64,000 nt of DNA, taken from NCBI GenBank assembly GCA_902774265.1, contig CACYHR010000002.1, forward strand, positions 31,259 through 95,258, read 5' to 3'. The first letter of the stretch is position 1. Each line of letters begins with the position of its first letter. This stretch comes from an uncultured Eubacteriales bacterium. GTDB lineage: Bacteria; Bacillota; Clostridia; Peptostreptococcales; Anaerovoracaceae. The notes under the pieces were generated by a model. It was not told the origin of the DNA. It worked only from the letters and a program-made list of their open reading frames with translations, and did no database searches. The translations under genes were made by a program, and so were the position numbers. Below, one piece after another: positions 43,824 through 53,056 of the stretch.

Positions 43824-43975
43824 AACAGACACCGCTATTTCCCGCCGTTGCCGGCGGCAGATCCAACTTCATAAATTTGCGGCGGGTAACGATCCCCGGC
43901 CGGCGCTCCCGGGAGCTGAAGTTCCTGACGTCTGCTCCCGGTGTTGATCGTTACCGGTTGAAGGATAAGCAGTTG
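43824..43975 (-). repeat. Dispersed repeat, diverged copy D with nested inverted repeats
   Basis: On the minus strand it has the modules of the complete copy at 58435-58576 in the same order: an ACACCGGGAGC block, TTCAGCTCC, a CCCGCCG/CGGCGGG hairpin, then CGGTGTCTGTTA. Its hairpin loop is enlarged. A 10-bp pair GGTAACGATC/GATCGTTACC (43885-43894 and 43946-43955) and the palindrome GCTCCCGGGAGC lie inside. It directly precedes the phosphatase gene, so it could also act in that transcript's leader. Confidence 0.5.
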
Positions 43976-44009
43976 GGTCATCAGGGAGCGGTCGTACGAA
44001 CTGATTCAA

Positions 44010-45710
44010 ATGGAAGAACAGAACAAAATTGGTCTCAAGAATAGGATAGCTTTTAAAACGATCGTAGGTGTGGTAATTGTAATTCTTGCTTTCTCTGCTT
44101 TGACATGCTTTGAAGGATACAGATCTATTACAAAACTGCTTACTGAACAGTATGGCCGTGAGGCTGAGAGAACGGCGAGATCGGCAGCTGCAATGGTAGA
44201 CGGAGACGATATTTACAGGCTCAGTCAGAGCGGCGGCAAAACATCAGAATATATGCATATATGGAATTCCATGTCAAGTTTGTGCAATTCCAGCGGATCG
44301 ATGTTTATTTATGTGATTCAGCCTGATACCACAGACTACGCACATATTACATTTCTTTTTTCCACGATCAATTATCGCTCTGAGTTTGATTTATACCCAT
44401 TCGGTTATGTACGTGAGACAACAAACGATGAATATCGTGAGAAATACCGTAATATGTATGAAAACGGATCAAAATATGAACTTGTTATACGTGACAAGGG
44501 TTACATTGAAACCGACAAACATATTACTGTAATGATTCCACTCAAAGGATCTGACGGTAAAACAAAAGCGATACTCTGCGTACAGCGGCAGCTCGATTCA
44601 CTATATGCTTCGAGAAGAGTCTTTGTTTCGGAACTGCTGGGACTGATGATGGGAATGATGCTGTTCGTTGCTATTGGTCTGATCATATATCTGGGCCGCA
44701 CTATCATTAACCCTGTCAGGAGTATTGAAGCTGAAGCCCGCAGATTTGCACATGAAGGGCCGGGGCCGCAGGATGATAACAGGGAAAAGCTTACAGATAC
44801 GATAAAAAGCAAGGATGAGATAGGTTCTCTGGCAGTTGCCATCGACCATATGGAAGTTCAGATACGTGAATACGTGGACGATATAAAGAAGATAACTGCC
44901 GAAAAAGAGAGAATAAGTGCCGAGCTGGATCTGGCTAAGCGCATACAGGAGGATGCTCTGCCGAGTATATTCCCGGCTTATCCGGACAGGGATGATTTTG
45001 ATATTTATGCATCTATGACACCGGCAAAAGAAGTCGGCGGAGATTTCTATGATCTGTTTATGGTGGATGATTCACACCTTGCAGTTGTTATAGCGGATGT
45101 TTCCGGTAAAGGAATACCTGCGGCTCTGTTCATGATGGTATCAAAGATGATGATAAAGAATCAGGTGATGTCCGGATCCGATCCTGCCTCTGCACTGTAT
45201 TCTGTCAATAATCAGATCTGCAAAAACAAGAACGAAGAGATGTTCGTGACAGTATGGCTTGGCATCCTTGACCTGAAGACAGGTATCATGACTGCTTCAA
45301 ATGCGGGACACGAATTCCCTGTAGTTAAAGAACCGGATGGTGATTTTGAGGTGCTGAAGGATAAGCATGGATTCGTCGTAGGCGGAATGGAGGGAATGAA
45401 ATATACGAATTATCAGATCGAAATGAAGAAAGGATCGAAGGTGTTTGTATATACTGACGGACTGGCAGAGGCACAGGACGTGAATGATCAGTTCTATGGC
45501 ATCGAAAGGGTCGTGGAAACACTGAATACCGAAAAAGAAGGATCACCGCAGGAAATAATCGAAGGAATGAAAAAGGTGATTGATGAATTTGAAGAAGGAA
45601 CGCCTCAGTTCGACGATCTCACAATGCTGTGTGTCGAATATAAAGGACACAGCGGATTCTTTTCTATCTCACCACAGAATATTCTGTCAGATATTTTCGG
45701 AGCTGATTAG
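44010..45710 (+). CDS. Membrane sensor with HAMP and SpoIIE-type PP2C phosphatase domain
   Basis: 566 residues. Membrane helix 1 (VGVVIVILAFSALTCFEGY) and helix 2 (residues ~208-232) enclose an extracellular sensor of ~170 residues. A HAMP region, a coiled coil (EYVDDIKKITAEKERISAEL) and a SpoIIE/RsbU phosphatase follow: TPAKEVGGDFYDLF, VIADVSGKGIPAALFM, SNAGHEFP, VYTDGLAEAQD and FDDLTMLCVEY give the metal-binding aspartates. Such proteins dephosphorylate an anti-anti-sigma factor in partner-switching systems. No anti-sigma pair is adjacent. The start has no clear ribosome site and follows a repeat copy. The signal sensed is unknown. Confidence 0.88.
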   Translation: MEEQNKIGLKNRIAFKTIVGVVIVILAFSALTCFEGYRSITKLLTEQYGREAERTARSAAAMVDGDDIYRLSQSGGKTSEYMHIWNSMSSLCNSSGSMFIYVIQPDTTDYAHITFLFSTINYRSEFDLYPFGYVRETTNDEYREKYRNMYENGSKYELVIRDKGYIETDKHITVMIPLKGSDGKTKAILCVQRQLDSLYASRRVFVSELLGLMMGMMLFVAIGLIIYLGRTIINPVRSIEAEARRFAHEGPGPQDDNREKLTDTIKSKDEIGSLAVAIDHMEVQIREYVDDIKKITAEKERISAELDLAKRIQEDALPSIFPAYPDRDDFDIYASMTPAKEVGGDFYDLFMVDDSHLAVVIADVSGKGIPAALFMMVSKMMIKNQVMSGSDPASALYSVNNQICKNKNEEMFVTVWLGILDLKTGIMTASNAGHEFPVVKEPDGDFEVLKDKHGFVVGGMEGMKYTNYQIEMKKGSKVFVYTDGLAEAQDVNDQFYGIERVVETLNTEKEGSPQEIIEGMKKVIDEFEEGTPQFDDLTMLCVEYKGHSGFFSISPQNILSDIFGAD

Positions 45711-45739
45711 GCGGATGAGTGAGAATATAGCCGGACTCA

Positions 45740-45773
45740 AAAACAGGGCGGGTATCATACCAACCCTGTTTTA
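45740..45773. terminator. Bidirectional terminator between converging genes
   Basis: AAAACAGGG (45740-45748) pairs with CCCTGTTTT (45764-45772), with A and T flanks on both sides. It closes the phosphatase gene on one strand and the beta-propeller gene on the other. Confidence 0.75.
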
Positions 45774-45787
45774 TCTTGCCTTAAACT

Positions 45788-47809
45788 TTAGAAATCTGTC
45801 TTAAAGGCTGCAGCGTCGCCTTCATTATCCATCGCGTAGATATAGTCTCCGATATATACACATCTGGTTCTGTAATCACTGCCGAGCTTATGCTGATCGA
45901 TCACTTTTATCTTTTCATCGGCGGAGAATACAAGTACGCCGCTTTCGTATTCGCTGTCCGGCACATAAGGTTCATCTTCAGTAATCTCTTCATCCTGATA
46001 TTCTTCTCCTTCAGCTGACAGATCATCAGAGTCCTCAAGAACGATATCATCAGGCTCATCGTCTATAAACTCTTCATAATGCTCGACGCTGTATGGAATC
46101 GCATAATATCCTTTTTCGGAGTTGACGGTGAGTGCCAGATGGGTATTCTGAGCAGGGCTGTCCATGTTTTCGAATTCTCTGCTGTCGATTACCTTTGGTT
46201 CTGCCGGATCTGATGTGTCAAATAGCGCCAGCTTGAGACCGGCAGCATATTCTCCGCCGTATCCGTTATCTCCGGTCGCATATCCTATTCCGAGCAATTT
46301 GTTATTTCCTATCGGTACAAGCTGGCTTGAAAACCCGTCTATCTTTACTTCGCCGAGTATTTCCGGATCGTCAGGATGGCTGAGATCGATAACAAACAGC
46401 GGATCGATAGCCTGATATGTAATGACATATGCCGTATCGCCCATGAATCTCACGGATTTGATGCTCTCATTGCGCGCAAAGCCGCTTATTTCTCCACACG
46501 TATTCAGCTTGCTGTCCAGCACGAAAAGATTGTTTACATCCATACCGTCACGCTGCGATGTCGTGGCTATCCTGAAATATCCTTTGTATTCATCCATAGA
46601 GAACTGATTCAGAATGTTTCCGCGTACTGATGCAGTCGCGCTGAATCTGATATCGAGTCCGTCTATTTCTGCTCTTGCTATGCGGGTATACCAACTGTTC
46701 TTTTCTGAGTTATATTCAGTTGAAGCGGTATAAAGATTGTGATCGTTGCAGTAGATATCATCAGTTGCACCGAATACCGCGCATGTTTTTGCATTTACTG
46801 TTTTGCCTGATTTGATGTCTACAGAACTGAGTATGACATAGGATGATCTCTGCGGATCCGGCATGCAGCGGATCTCATCGGCAGGTATATCTGCATATTT
46901 GCCGTTCGAGGTACATTTAGGAATCATCCTGCCGCCAGGATAAACATAATCGGTGGTAACGAGATATACGTATTGCCCCACCATGCGGCTTGACACTATA
47001 TCGCCTGACTGACGGAATTCGCTTATCATTTCAGGATGGCTGCGGTCCGTTATATCATAGGTTACGATTGCTGTCGATCCTTCATCTCCGGAGTATGTGC
47101 GTCCTATTGTTACAAGGGTATCTCCTTTTAAATATATGTCATGGATATAATTCTCGACTCCGCTGCTGCCGATTCTTGAAAGCAGTTTTGTCTTGCCGTT
47201 CTTCGCGGAGAGGATCACGAGCTCTTCGCGGTCGGTGACATAATAGATGTATTTACCGTCAGTTTTGACTATATCTGCTTCATCCACATCATCTACCTGC
47301 AGATATGTAGAGGAGTGTGAGGAAGCTGCACTATCTACTGATCCGGCTGCCTCATTTGCAATCGAATTGGACGCTGCTTTCGATGAAGCAGATCCTCCTG
47401 CTGTCATGTCAGAAGGTGCGGCCGAATCATATAATTCAGCTTCGGATACGGCATCTTCCGGCATAATATCCATTGTCTCATCAGATCTGCCCAGATCCAG
47501 AAGATGTATGCCCCCGGAACTGCCGCTGTCCATACTTCTGACCAGCCTGCGGATCTGTCCGTAGCTGTCAAAGGTCCTTAGTTCACCGTTGACAAGCGAC
47601 GTGTCGGGCGGTGCAGACATGATGCTGTTTATAACAGGTACAGATATTGCTGCAATTATGAAGCATGCTGCAATTGCAAAGATGCGTTTCCTGATAGCAG
47701 GACTTATCCTGCGTGAATGTCTGTGACGATCATATGAACCCGAAGCATTATCCGCGCCTGAGAATTCGACTATCCTGGAGTCATTTCGTTGAGGAACATC
47801 TTCGATCAA
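45788..47809 (-). CDS. Membrane-anchored beta-propeller domain protein, start uncertain
   Basis: 673 residues if TTG 47809 is the start. After a basic N terminus comes one membrane helix (IFAIAACFIIAAISVPVINS, ~42-61), then a Ser/Ala-rich linker and a secreted propeller (YIYYVTDREELVILSAKNGK, YDITDRSHPEMISEF, LFVIDLSHPDDPEILG). Coding continues in frame upstream of 47809 (PDADLEYIKRIFDDDEIRAP, 47838-47898), which resembles the true N terminus of this family. That frame has no ATG; the nearest ATG with a ribosome site (47954) is in another frame. A frameshift or non-canonical start is likely. It is paired with the ECF sigma gene upstream, so it may belong to that sigma's regulon. Confidence 0.7.
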   Translation of the reverse strand: MIEDVPQRNDSRIVEFSGADNASGSYDRHRHSRRISPAIRKRIFAIAACFIIAAISVPVINSIMSAPPDTSLVNGELRTFDSYGQIRRLVRSMDSGSSGGIHLLDLGRSDETMDIMPEDAVSEAELYDSAAPSDMTAGGSASSKAASNSIANEAAGSVDSAASSHSSTYLQVDDVDEADIVKTDGKYIYYVTDREELVILSAKNGKTKLLSRIGSSGVENYIHDIYLKGDTLVTIGRTYSGDEGSTAIVTYDITDRSHPEMISEFRQSGDIVSSRMVGQYVYLVTTDYVYPGGRMIPKCTSNGKYADIPADEIRCMPDPQRSSYVILSSVDIKSGKTVNAKTCAVFGATDDIYCNDHNLYTASTEYNSEKNSWYTRIARAEIDGLDIRFSATASVRGNILNQFSMDEYKGYFRIATTSQRDGMDVNNLFVLDSKLNTCGEISGFARNESIKSVRFMGDTAYVITYQAIDPLFVIDLSHPDDPEILGEVKIDGFSSQLVPIGNNKLLGIGYATGDNGYGGEYAAGLKLALFDTSDPAEPKVIDSREFENMDSPAQNTHLALTVNSEKGYYAIPYSVEHYEEFIDDEPDDIVLEDSDDLSAEGEEYQDEEITEDEPYVPDSEYESGVLVFSADEKIKVIDQHKLGSDYRTRCVYIGDYIYAMDNEGDAAAFKTDF

Positions 47810-48066
47810 TGCAAATATACTATCCTCTGAAAGACTTTCAGGAGCTCTGATTTCATCATCATCAAAAATCCTTTTGATGTATTCGAGATCCGCATCAGGA
47901 TTCGATTCATTATTCAGTTGTATATTTTTTCTTTTGTTTTGATGCTCATTTTTTTCTCCGTTTATAGTATCGTGATGTATCTGATATGCTCTGTTTCTAA
48001 CGTATCTTTTCTGATCATAAATTATCTGATCTGATTCCGGGATTTCATAACAAATGCATACTCTTC

Positions 48067-48600
48067 CTAAGAAAGATATTCCCTCATCTGTGCAAGACTG
48101 CGGGACAGCCTGGATCTGACTGTTGAATCCTTAAGACCGGTCAGTTCCGCTATATCTTTGCTGCTTAGACCGGCTATGACAGAGAGAAGAACAATCTGAC
48201 GGTTTTCCTCGCTCAGTATATCCAGAGCCTGTTGCAGCTCAACTGTCCGGATTTCAGTTTCAGAAGAGCTTTCCGTATTACGGTATACCCGTTCGAGACT
48301 GTCCCTTTTTTTAATTTCAGCAGTCAGTATTGAATTACAGCGGTTACTGAGTATCCTGTATATCCAGACGGAAAAAGCGGCTCCGCTTCGAAGTCTGCAT
48401 ATATCTTTCCATGCAGCGAGAACGGTTTCGGATACGGCATCCTCTGCCATCTGTGGATCCCGAAGCTTATACAGCGCATAGCGATAGAGGCGGTCTTTAA
48501 ACAGTCCGTACAATTCACAAAAAGCCTGTCTGTCACCATTTGCGGCAGCTGATGCCAGTGATTCGATTTTATCTTTTGGTGTGATGTTCACTTTGCTCAC
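48067..48600 (-). CDS. ECF-type RNA polymerase sigma factor
   Basis: 177 residues. Region 2 (AFCELYGLFKDRLYRYALYK, then AEDAVSETVLAAWKDI) and region 4 (ILSEENRQIVLLSVIAGLSS, then TGLKDSTVRSRLSRSLAQMR) are present; region 3 is absent, as in ECF sigmas. The downstream beta-propeller membrane protein is the only neighbour that could act as its signal partner. Most ECF sigmas are held by a membrane anti-sigma factor; the N-terminal cytoplasmic part of the propeller protein may play this role, which is inference. Confidence 0.88.
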   Translation of the reverse strand: MSKVNITPKDKIESLASAAANGDRQAFCELYGLFKDRLYRYALYKLRDPQMAEDAVSETVLAAWKDICRLRSGAAFSVWIYRILSNRCNSILTAEIKKRDSLERVYRNTESSSETEIRTVELQQALDILSEENRQIVLLSVIAGLSSKDIAELTGLKDSTVRSRLSRSLAQMREYLS

Positions 48601-48901
48601 CTCATTCTTTCAGGAGAACGCTCTCATTAATATAGTATCTGAAACAGGCCGGTTTGTTGCAGTCAAAAAAATATTTTTTTATAGACTTCCGTCCGGAATG
48701 CCGAAAACGGGCCCCGCGGACGGAAGTCGGCAAGAGTAGACGTTACAGGTTGAATATCTTGTAACTTGGGTGTATAAATTTAAAGGAATTTGCAGCATTG
48801 AAAACAATATTAACTCAATATTAAATCAATACTGAAAGCAATTATAGAAATCGCTACTTGAAAACAATAATTAAGAAGGATGAGAAAAGGAGAATACTGA
48901 T
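48601..48901. other. Divergent intergenic region with a 12-bp inverted repeat
   Basis: GACTTCCGTCCG (48684-48695) and CGGACGGAAGTC (48717-48728) form a perfect stem around 21 bases. Further on, TTGAAA and TTAAAT (about 48800-48828, spacing 17) with interspersed CAATATT motifs may be the promoter of the gene at 48902. No gene is visible. Confidence 0.45.
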
Positions 48902-49309
48902 ATGGACAGAGCTGAACGTGCGGATATGCTGCACAGACAGGGATATAACTGCGCACAGGCTGCAGCATGCGTATTTGCTGATGCTGTAGGCATGGACGAG
49001 GCCACGCTTTACAAGGTGACTGAAGGATTCGGTGCCGGAATGGGTACGGGAAGAGGCGTATGCGGTGCTGTCAGCGGAGCTGCTGTAATAGCAGGGCTTC
49101 TGAACAGTGATGGTAATACCGGTGATCCGGGCAATACCAAGGCTGCAACAACGAGACTTGCGGGAACTATACAGAGGAAGTTCGCAGAGCAGGCACAGGC
49201 TCTCATCTGCAGGGATATCAAGACAGGCAACAACGGTCAGATGTTTACTTCGTGCACTGACTGCATCAAAATAGCAGTTAAAACTGCTGAGGAAGTTCTT
49301 GGTATTTAA
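48902..49309 (+). CDS. C_GCAxxG_C_C family redox protein
   Basis: 135 residues. Conserved cysteines appear in NCAQAAACVF, RGVCGAVSGAAV, ALICRDI and TSCTDCIKIA, and the GFGAGMGTGRGVCGA block matches the family pattern C-GCA-GA-C-C. Members are small putative redox or metal-binding proteins, often encoded beside transporters or reductases; no reaction is established. It has a GAAAAGGAGAATACTG ribosome site and its stop overlaps the start of the next gene by one base (TAATG). Confidence 0.8.
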   Translation: MDRAERADMLHRQGYNCAQAAACVFADAVGMDEATLYKVTEGFGAGMGTGRGVCGAVSGAAVIAGLLNSDGNTGDPGNTKAATTRLAGTIQRKFAEQAQALICRDIKTGNNGQMFTSCTDCIKIAVKTAEEVLGI

Positions 49310-50286
49310 TGAGCGAAAAAGCATTACAGGATCTGTCTTCGCATACGCCGGATAATACCGCCGGGGTCTCTCCCGATCCTGAAAAAGACTACAGGATCGG
49401 GGTTCTTTGCGTGCTGGGCTGCCAGCTGTTCTGGGGTGTATGCCCTATATACTGGCAGGCTCTTGAACCTATACCGTCATGGATCATAATCCTTTACAGG
49501 ATAGTGACTATGTTCGTCTATTCCTACATAGCGGCGAGGTTCAGATTCACCAGAGAGGAAATATGGCAGCCCCTCAGAGATAAGGCCATAAGGCGCAAGT
49601 ATTTCACTGCGGGACTTATTCTGACGATCAACTGGAGCATATACATCTGGGCAATGACATCGGAGCGTGTAATACAGGCGTCAATAGGATATTATATCGA
49701 GCCTATCGTAATATGTGCAGTGGGCATTATAGTATTCAGAGAGAAGCTGACAAAATACAATCTGACTGCCATGATATGCGCACTGATAGCGATAATCATT
49801 ATCCTGCTTCATTACAGGCAGGTGCCGGGAGTCGCTCTGGGCCTCGCGGGCAGCTGGGCTGTTTATTCGGCTATCAAAAAAACATCGGAGATACCGGTGC
49901 TGACAGCTCTGGTCTATGAAACGATGATATATGCTGTGATAGCGACAATAGCTATAATATATATAGAAACAAAAGGCATAGGCGCCATAAGTCTCGGAGT
50001 ACCGGGAAAATACGCCATGATGTTCCTGAGCGGACTCATCACGCTCATCCCTGTGGCTCTTTTCAGTGTTTCTGCAAAGAAGGTATCTCTGCTTGTGATC
50101 GGCCTTGCACAGTACATAAGTCCTACAATGTCGCTTCTGCTCGGGATATTCCTGTTCAAAGAACCGATCGACAGGACACAGATAATCGCATTCGTAATAA
50201 TATGGGCAGGTCTTGCTGTGTTTACATACGGCGAATTTCTGAGCAATAAGAAGGCGCTTGCTTCAGAGGCGGAAAGCAACAGATAA
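49309..50286 (+). CDS. EamA-family transporter, RarD-like
   Basis: 325 residues with ten predicted membrane helices. GVLCVLGCQLFWGVCPIYWQ after a short cytoplasmic N terminus and NWSIYIWAMTSERVIQASIG, YYIEPIVICAVGI are the RarD subfamily pattern within the drug/metabolite transporter superfamily. Its transported compound is unknown. The start overlaps the stop of the C_GCAxxG_C_C gene, so both are translated from one message; a MATE gene follows after 32 bases. Confidence 0.85.
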   Translation: MSEKALQDLSSHTPDNTAGVSPDPEKDYRIGVLCVLGCQLFWGVCPIYWQALEPIPSWIIILYRIVTMFVYSYIAARFRFTREEIWQPLRDKAIRRKYFTAGLILTINWSIYIWAMTSERVIQASIGYYIEPIVICAVGIIVFREKLTKYNLTAMICALIAIIIILLHYRQVPGVALGLAGSWAVYSAIKKTSEIPVLTALVYETMIYAVIATIAIIYIETKGIGAISLGVPGKYAMMFLSGLITLIPVALFSVSAKKVSLLVIGLAQYISPTMSLLLGIFLFKEPIDRTQIIAFVIIWAGLAVFTYGEFLSNKKALASEAESNR

Positions 50287-50318
50287 AAAACCGTTAAAGG
50301 TGAAGAGGGAGGCACATC

Positions 50319-51716
50319 GTGTCTGAAGAATTATCAAAAGATGCTAAGAACAAACGAAAAAGCATAAAAGCAGATGACAAAATGGACCTGACTCGGGGAA
50401 CTATCCTGGACAAGGTCCTTAAATTTGCGCTTCCGCTGGCGCTGACCAGCATGTTGCAGCAGCTTTTCAATGCGGCGGATGTAGCCGTTGTGGGTAAGTT
50501 CGCATCAGCGCACGCAATGGCTGCGGTCGGAAGCAATGCGCCGGTGGTTTCACTGCTGGTAAATTCATTTGTGGGATTGTCCATCGGTGCAAATGTGGTG
50601 ATTTCACGCAATATAGGAGCCAGAAACTATGCAAAGATACACCGCGCGGTGCATACTGCCATGGCTCTTGCCATATCTGCAGGTGTGTTCGTAGCAATAC
50701 TGGGTAATCTGATCGCAGGACCGATAATCGATATTCTCGGTGTTCCGCCTGAAGTCTATAATTATTCGCTTAAATATCTGAGAATATATTTCTCCGGCAT
50801 GCCGTTCATCATGCTTTACAATTTCGAGTCTGCGATATTCCGCAGCAACGGTAATACAAGGACGCCTCTAATTTGTCTGGTGATTGGCGGAGTACTGAAT
50901 GTCGCTGCCAATTTATTTTTTGTAATTGTGATGGGAATGGATGTAGACGGCGTCGCCATTGCTACTGTGCTGTCCAATGCTGTTAGTTCGATGCTGCTGC
51001 TGTATTTCCTCATAAAAGAAAGAAGCCTGATCAGAGTCAGGGTGCGTCTTATACGATTCGACAAGGCGTCACTGAACAACATAATTAAGATGGGCGTTCC
51101 GGCTGCGCTGCAAAGTATGGTTTTTTCGGTCTCGAATCTCTGTGTTCAGTCTGCGATCAACAGCCTGGGAGCTGATGTAATGGCGGCTTCATCGGCTGCC
51201 TTCAATATAGAGATATTCGTATATTTTGTTGTGAATGCCTTTTCCCAGACATGTGTCACATTTGTCGGGCAGAACTACGGTGCAGGAGAGTATAAACGCT
51301 GCAGACTCATCGTGCGGAGGATACTTATGATATGCAGCTTAGTAACGCTCGTTGTGAGTGTATTCGTTTTGCTGACACAGAGGAATCTGCTTACTCTGTT
51401 TACAAGCGATCCTGCAATAATAGAACTCGCCGTAGTGAGAATTAGCTGTCTCATGTACGGCGAGCTGATAAATGTTGTTATGGATAATCTTTCGGGCGCC
51501 CTGAGAGGCCTCGGCAAATCCATGCTCCCTGCGATCTCTTCATTCGTCGGTGTGTGCGGAATAAGGATCACCTGGGTATTCACCGGATTCCGCATCTATC
51601 ACACATGGTTGTCGCTGATGATAATATTTCCCGTAAGCTGGGCGTTTACTGCATTGGGCATTACAATAATGTATATATATACCAGAAACAGAATGCTGCC
51701 TGTGGATGAGAGCTGA
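50319..51716 (+). CDS. MATE-family efflux transporter
   Basis: 465 residues from GTG 50319, seven bases after AGAGGGAGG. Twelve membrane helices are arranged in two halves. LPLALTSMLQQLFNAADVAV near the N terminus and the mirrored GVPAALQSMVFSVSNLCVQS in the second half are typical of MATE proteins. The family exports drugs or metabolites using sodium or proton gradients. It is probably the last gene of an operon with the C_GCAxxG_C_C and RarD-like genes. Confidence 0.88.
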   Translation: MSEELSKDAKNKRKSIKADDKMDLTRGTILDKVLKFALPLALTSMLQQLFNAADVAVVGKFASAHAMAAVGSNAPVVSLLVNSFVGLSIGANVVISRNIGARNYAKIHRAVHTAMALAISAGVFVAILGNLIAGPIIDILGVPPEVYNYSLKYLRIYFSGMPFIMLYNFESAIFRSNGNTRTPLICLVIGGVLNVAANLFFVIVMGMDVDGVAIATVLSNAVSSMLLLYFLIKERSLIRVRVRLIRFDKASLNNIIKMGVPAALQSMVFSVSNLCVQSAINSLGADVMAASSAAFNIEIFVYFVVNAFSQTCVTFVGQNYGAGEYKRCRLIVRRILMICSLVTLVVSVFVLLTQRNLLTLFTSDPAIIELAVVRISCLMYGELINVVMDNLSGALRGLGKSMLPAISSFVGVCGIRITWVFTGFRIYHTWLSLMIIFPVSWAFTALGITIMYIYTRNRMLPVDES

Positions 51717-51723
51717 TCGGCCG

Positions 51724-51778
51724 GCCCGTAAGCTCGATATCAGAAATTCAGCAGATTGCGGGCTTTTTGTTCGACTGC
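51724..51778 (+). terminator. Terminator of the MATE operon, inside the 3' end of the opposite gene
   Basis: GCCCGTAA (51724-51731) pairs with TTGCGGGC (51766-51773), followed by TTTTT. It overlaps the last codons of the aldolase gene on the minus strand. Confidence 0.55.
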
Positions 51779-52915
51779 CTCTGCGATCGCAAAGACCACA
51801 TCAAGAGAAGGTCCGCAGAATACAGCACCATGGTGAGGAATGACTGCTGCATGAGTCCTTGTGAATGTTTCTGCAACAGCCTCTGCGAGAGCCTGAGACT
51901 CTGCTTCTTCAGCCCGTGTGACCAGAACATCGCCTATAAGTTCATGCAGAACAGGGTCTCCGATTGCAAATCCTGCCTCGCATGCCGCAAAGACCGACAT
52001 ACCGTTTGAATGAGTGTGTATTATCGCATTGCATTCCGGAAAGCTCCTGTATACATGAGCGTGCATTCTGGTCTCGCTACTCGGCTGCCGCTGGTTTTTT
52101 TCATATTCAAGAGTATGGATATTGACCTTGACCAGATCCTCTATCTTTATCTCGAAATAATCCATCGATGTAGGGGTTATCAGCATCTCGTCCTTATTGA
52201 GCCTTACTGAGAGATTTCCCCATGATCCGTATGACAGATCCCTGTTGACCAGCTCCTCGCCGTACTCAATCAGCTGATTGCGAAGATCGAATTCATTTTC
52301 GAAAGAAACAGTGAATCCGGCCTGAGCTTCTTCATTTCTGTTAACATAAACATCTTTAAAACGCTTTTTGTAGATCGCTGCGAGTTCAGCAGGGATCGGT
52401 ACTGTTCCGCCGAGCATTTCGCCGTGAGTTTCTGCTTCGCATGCTTTTTCTACGATCTGTATTCCCGCCACCGCCTTTTTAAGGTTGGAACCGCACGCTA
52501 TAGCTCCCGAATTCTTAACGAGCGCGACGCTTGTGTTTCTCAGAAGAGAAACAACGGTCGACGGCAAAACATCCGGTATTATCCTGAGCGACGGACCTGT
52601 CAGCATGGCAAGATCCTCAAGCGCGACCGGGATGTCCGAATTTCTTCCTGATACTTTTACCATATCCGGAGTACATCCGAATATAAATGCGTTGATTCCC
52701 GGACACCTGCGGAATATCTCACCGAGATCGCCGGTGTTGATATCACAGACAAAAAATGAGTCGTCTGTCAGTTCGCACAGCAGCTTATTCCCGCCGGTAG
52801 TGATGTATGATTTATCGTTGAGGCGCAGTGATATCTGGCCGTACATTTTTTTAAATCTGCCGTGGAATCCCTTTATGGCATTCTGCAGCAGTAAGCTTCC
52901 CTGATCTATATTCAT
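51740..52915 (-). CDS. Tandem class II aldolase/adducin protein
   Basis: 391 residues in two related halves. The C-terminal half (~205-391) has a full class II aldolase site: SYGSWGNLSVRLNKDEMLIT for phosphate binding, HTHSNGMSVFAA with metal histidines and IPHHGAVFCG with the last histidine. The N-terminal half has the same fold outline (QISLRLNDKSYITTGGNKL, ALVKNSGAIACGS) but no metal histidines, so it is likely structural. The family cleaves sugar or deoxysugar phosphates; the substrate here is unknown. It stands alone on the minus strand. Confidence 0.8.
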   Translation of the reverse strand: MNIDQGSLLLQNAIKGFHGRFKKMYGQISLRLNDKSYITTGGNKLLCELTDDSFFVCDINTGDLGEIFRRCPGINAFIFGCTPDMVKVSGRNSDIPVALEDLAMLTGPSLRIIPDVLPSTVVSLLRNTSVALVKNSGAIACGSNLKKAVAGIQIVEKACEAETHGEMLGGTVPIPAELAAIYKKRFKDVYVNRNEEAQAGFTVSFENEFDLRNQLIEYGEELVNRDLSYGSWGNLSVRLNKDEMLITPTSMDYFEIKIEDLVKVNIHTLEYEKNQRQPSSETRMHAHVYRSFPECNAIIHTHSNGMSVFAACEAGFAIGDPVLHELIGDVLVTRAEEAESQALAEAVAETFTRTHAAVIPHHGAVFCGPSLDVVFAIAEAVEQKARNLLNF

Positions 52916-52992
52916 TACCAGTCTCCTGTATACCTGTATGAAACGGATCGCGAATATCCCCGAGCGCGGTCCGGTAAAAATCTGTATTTAAA

Positions 52993-53017
52993 AACGAAGC
53001 CTTATTAAGCTTCGTTT
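52993..53017 (-). terminator. Terminator after the glycosyltransferase gene
   Basis: AACGAAGC and GCTTCGTT flank CTTATTAA at 52993-53016; on the minus strand it is followed by a T run. Confidence 0.65.
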
Positions 53018-53056
53018 AATGAGATTTTAGCATCCGCGGACTGAGAAATGTGATGC

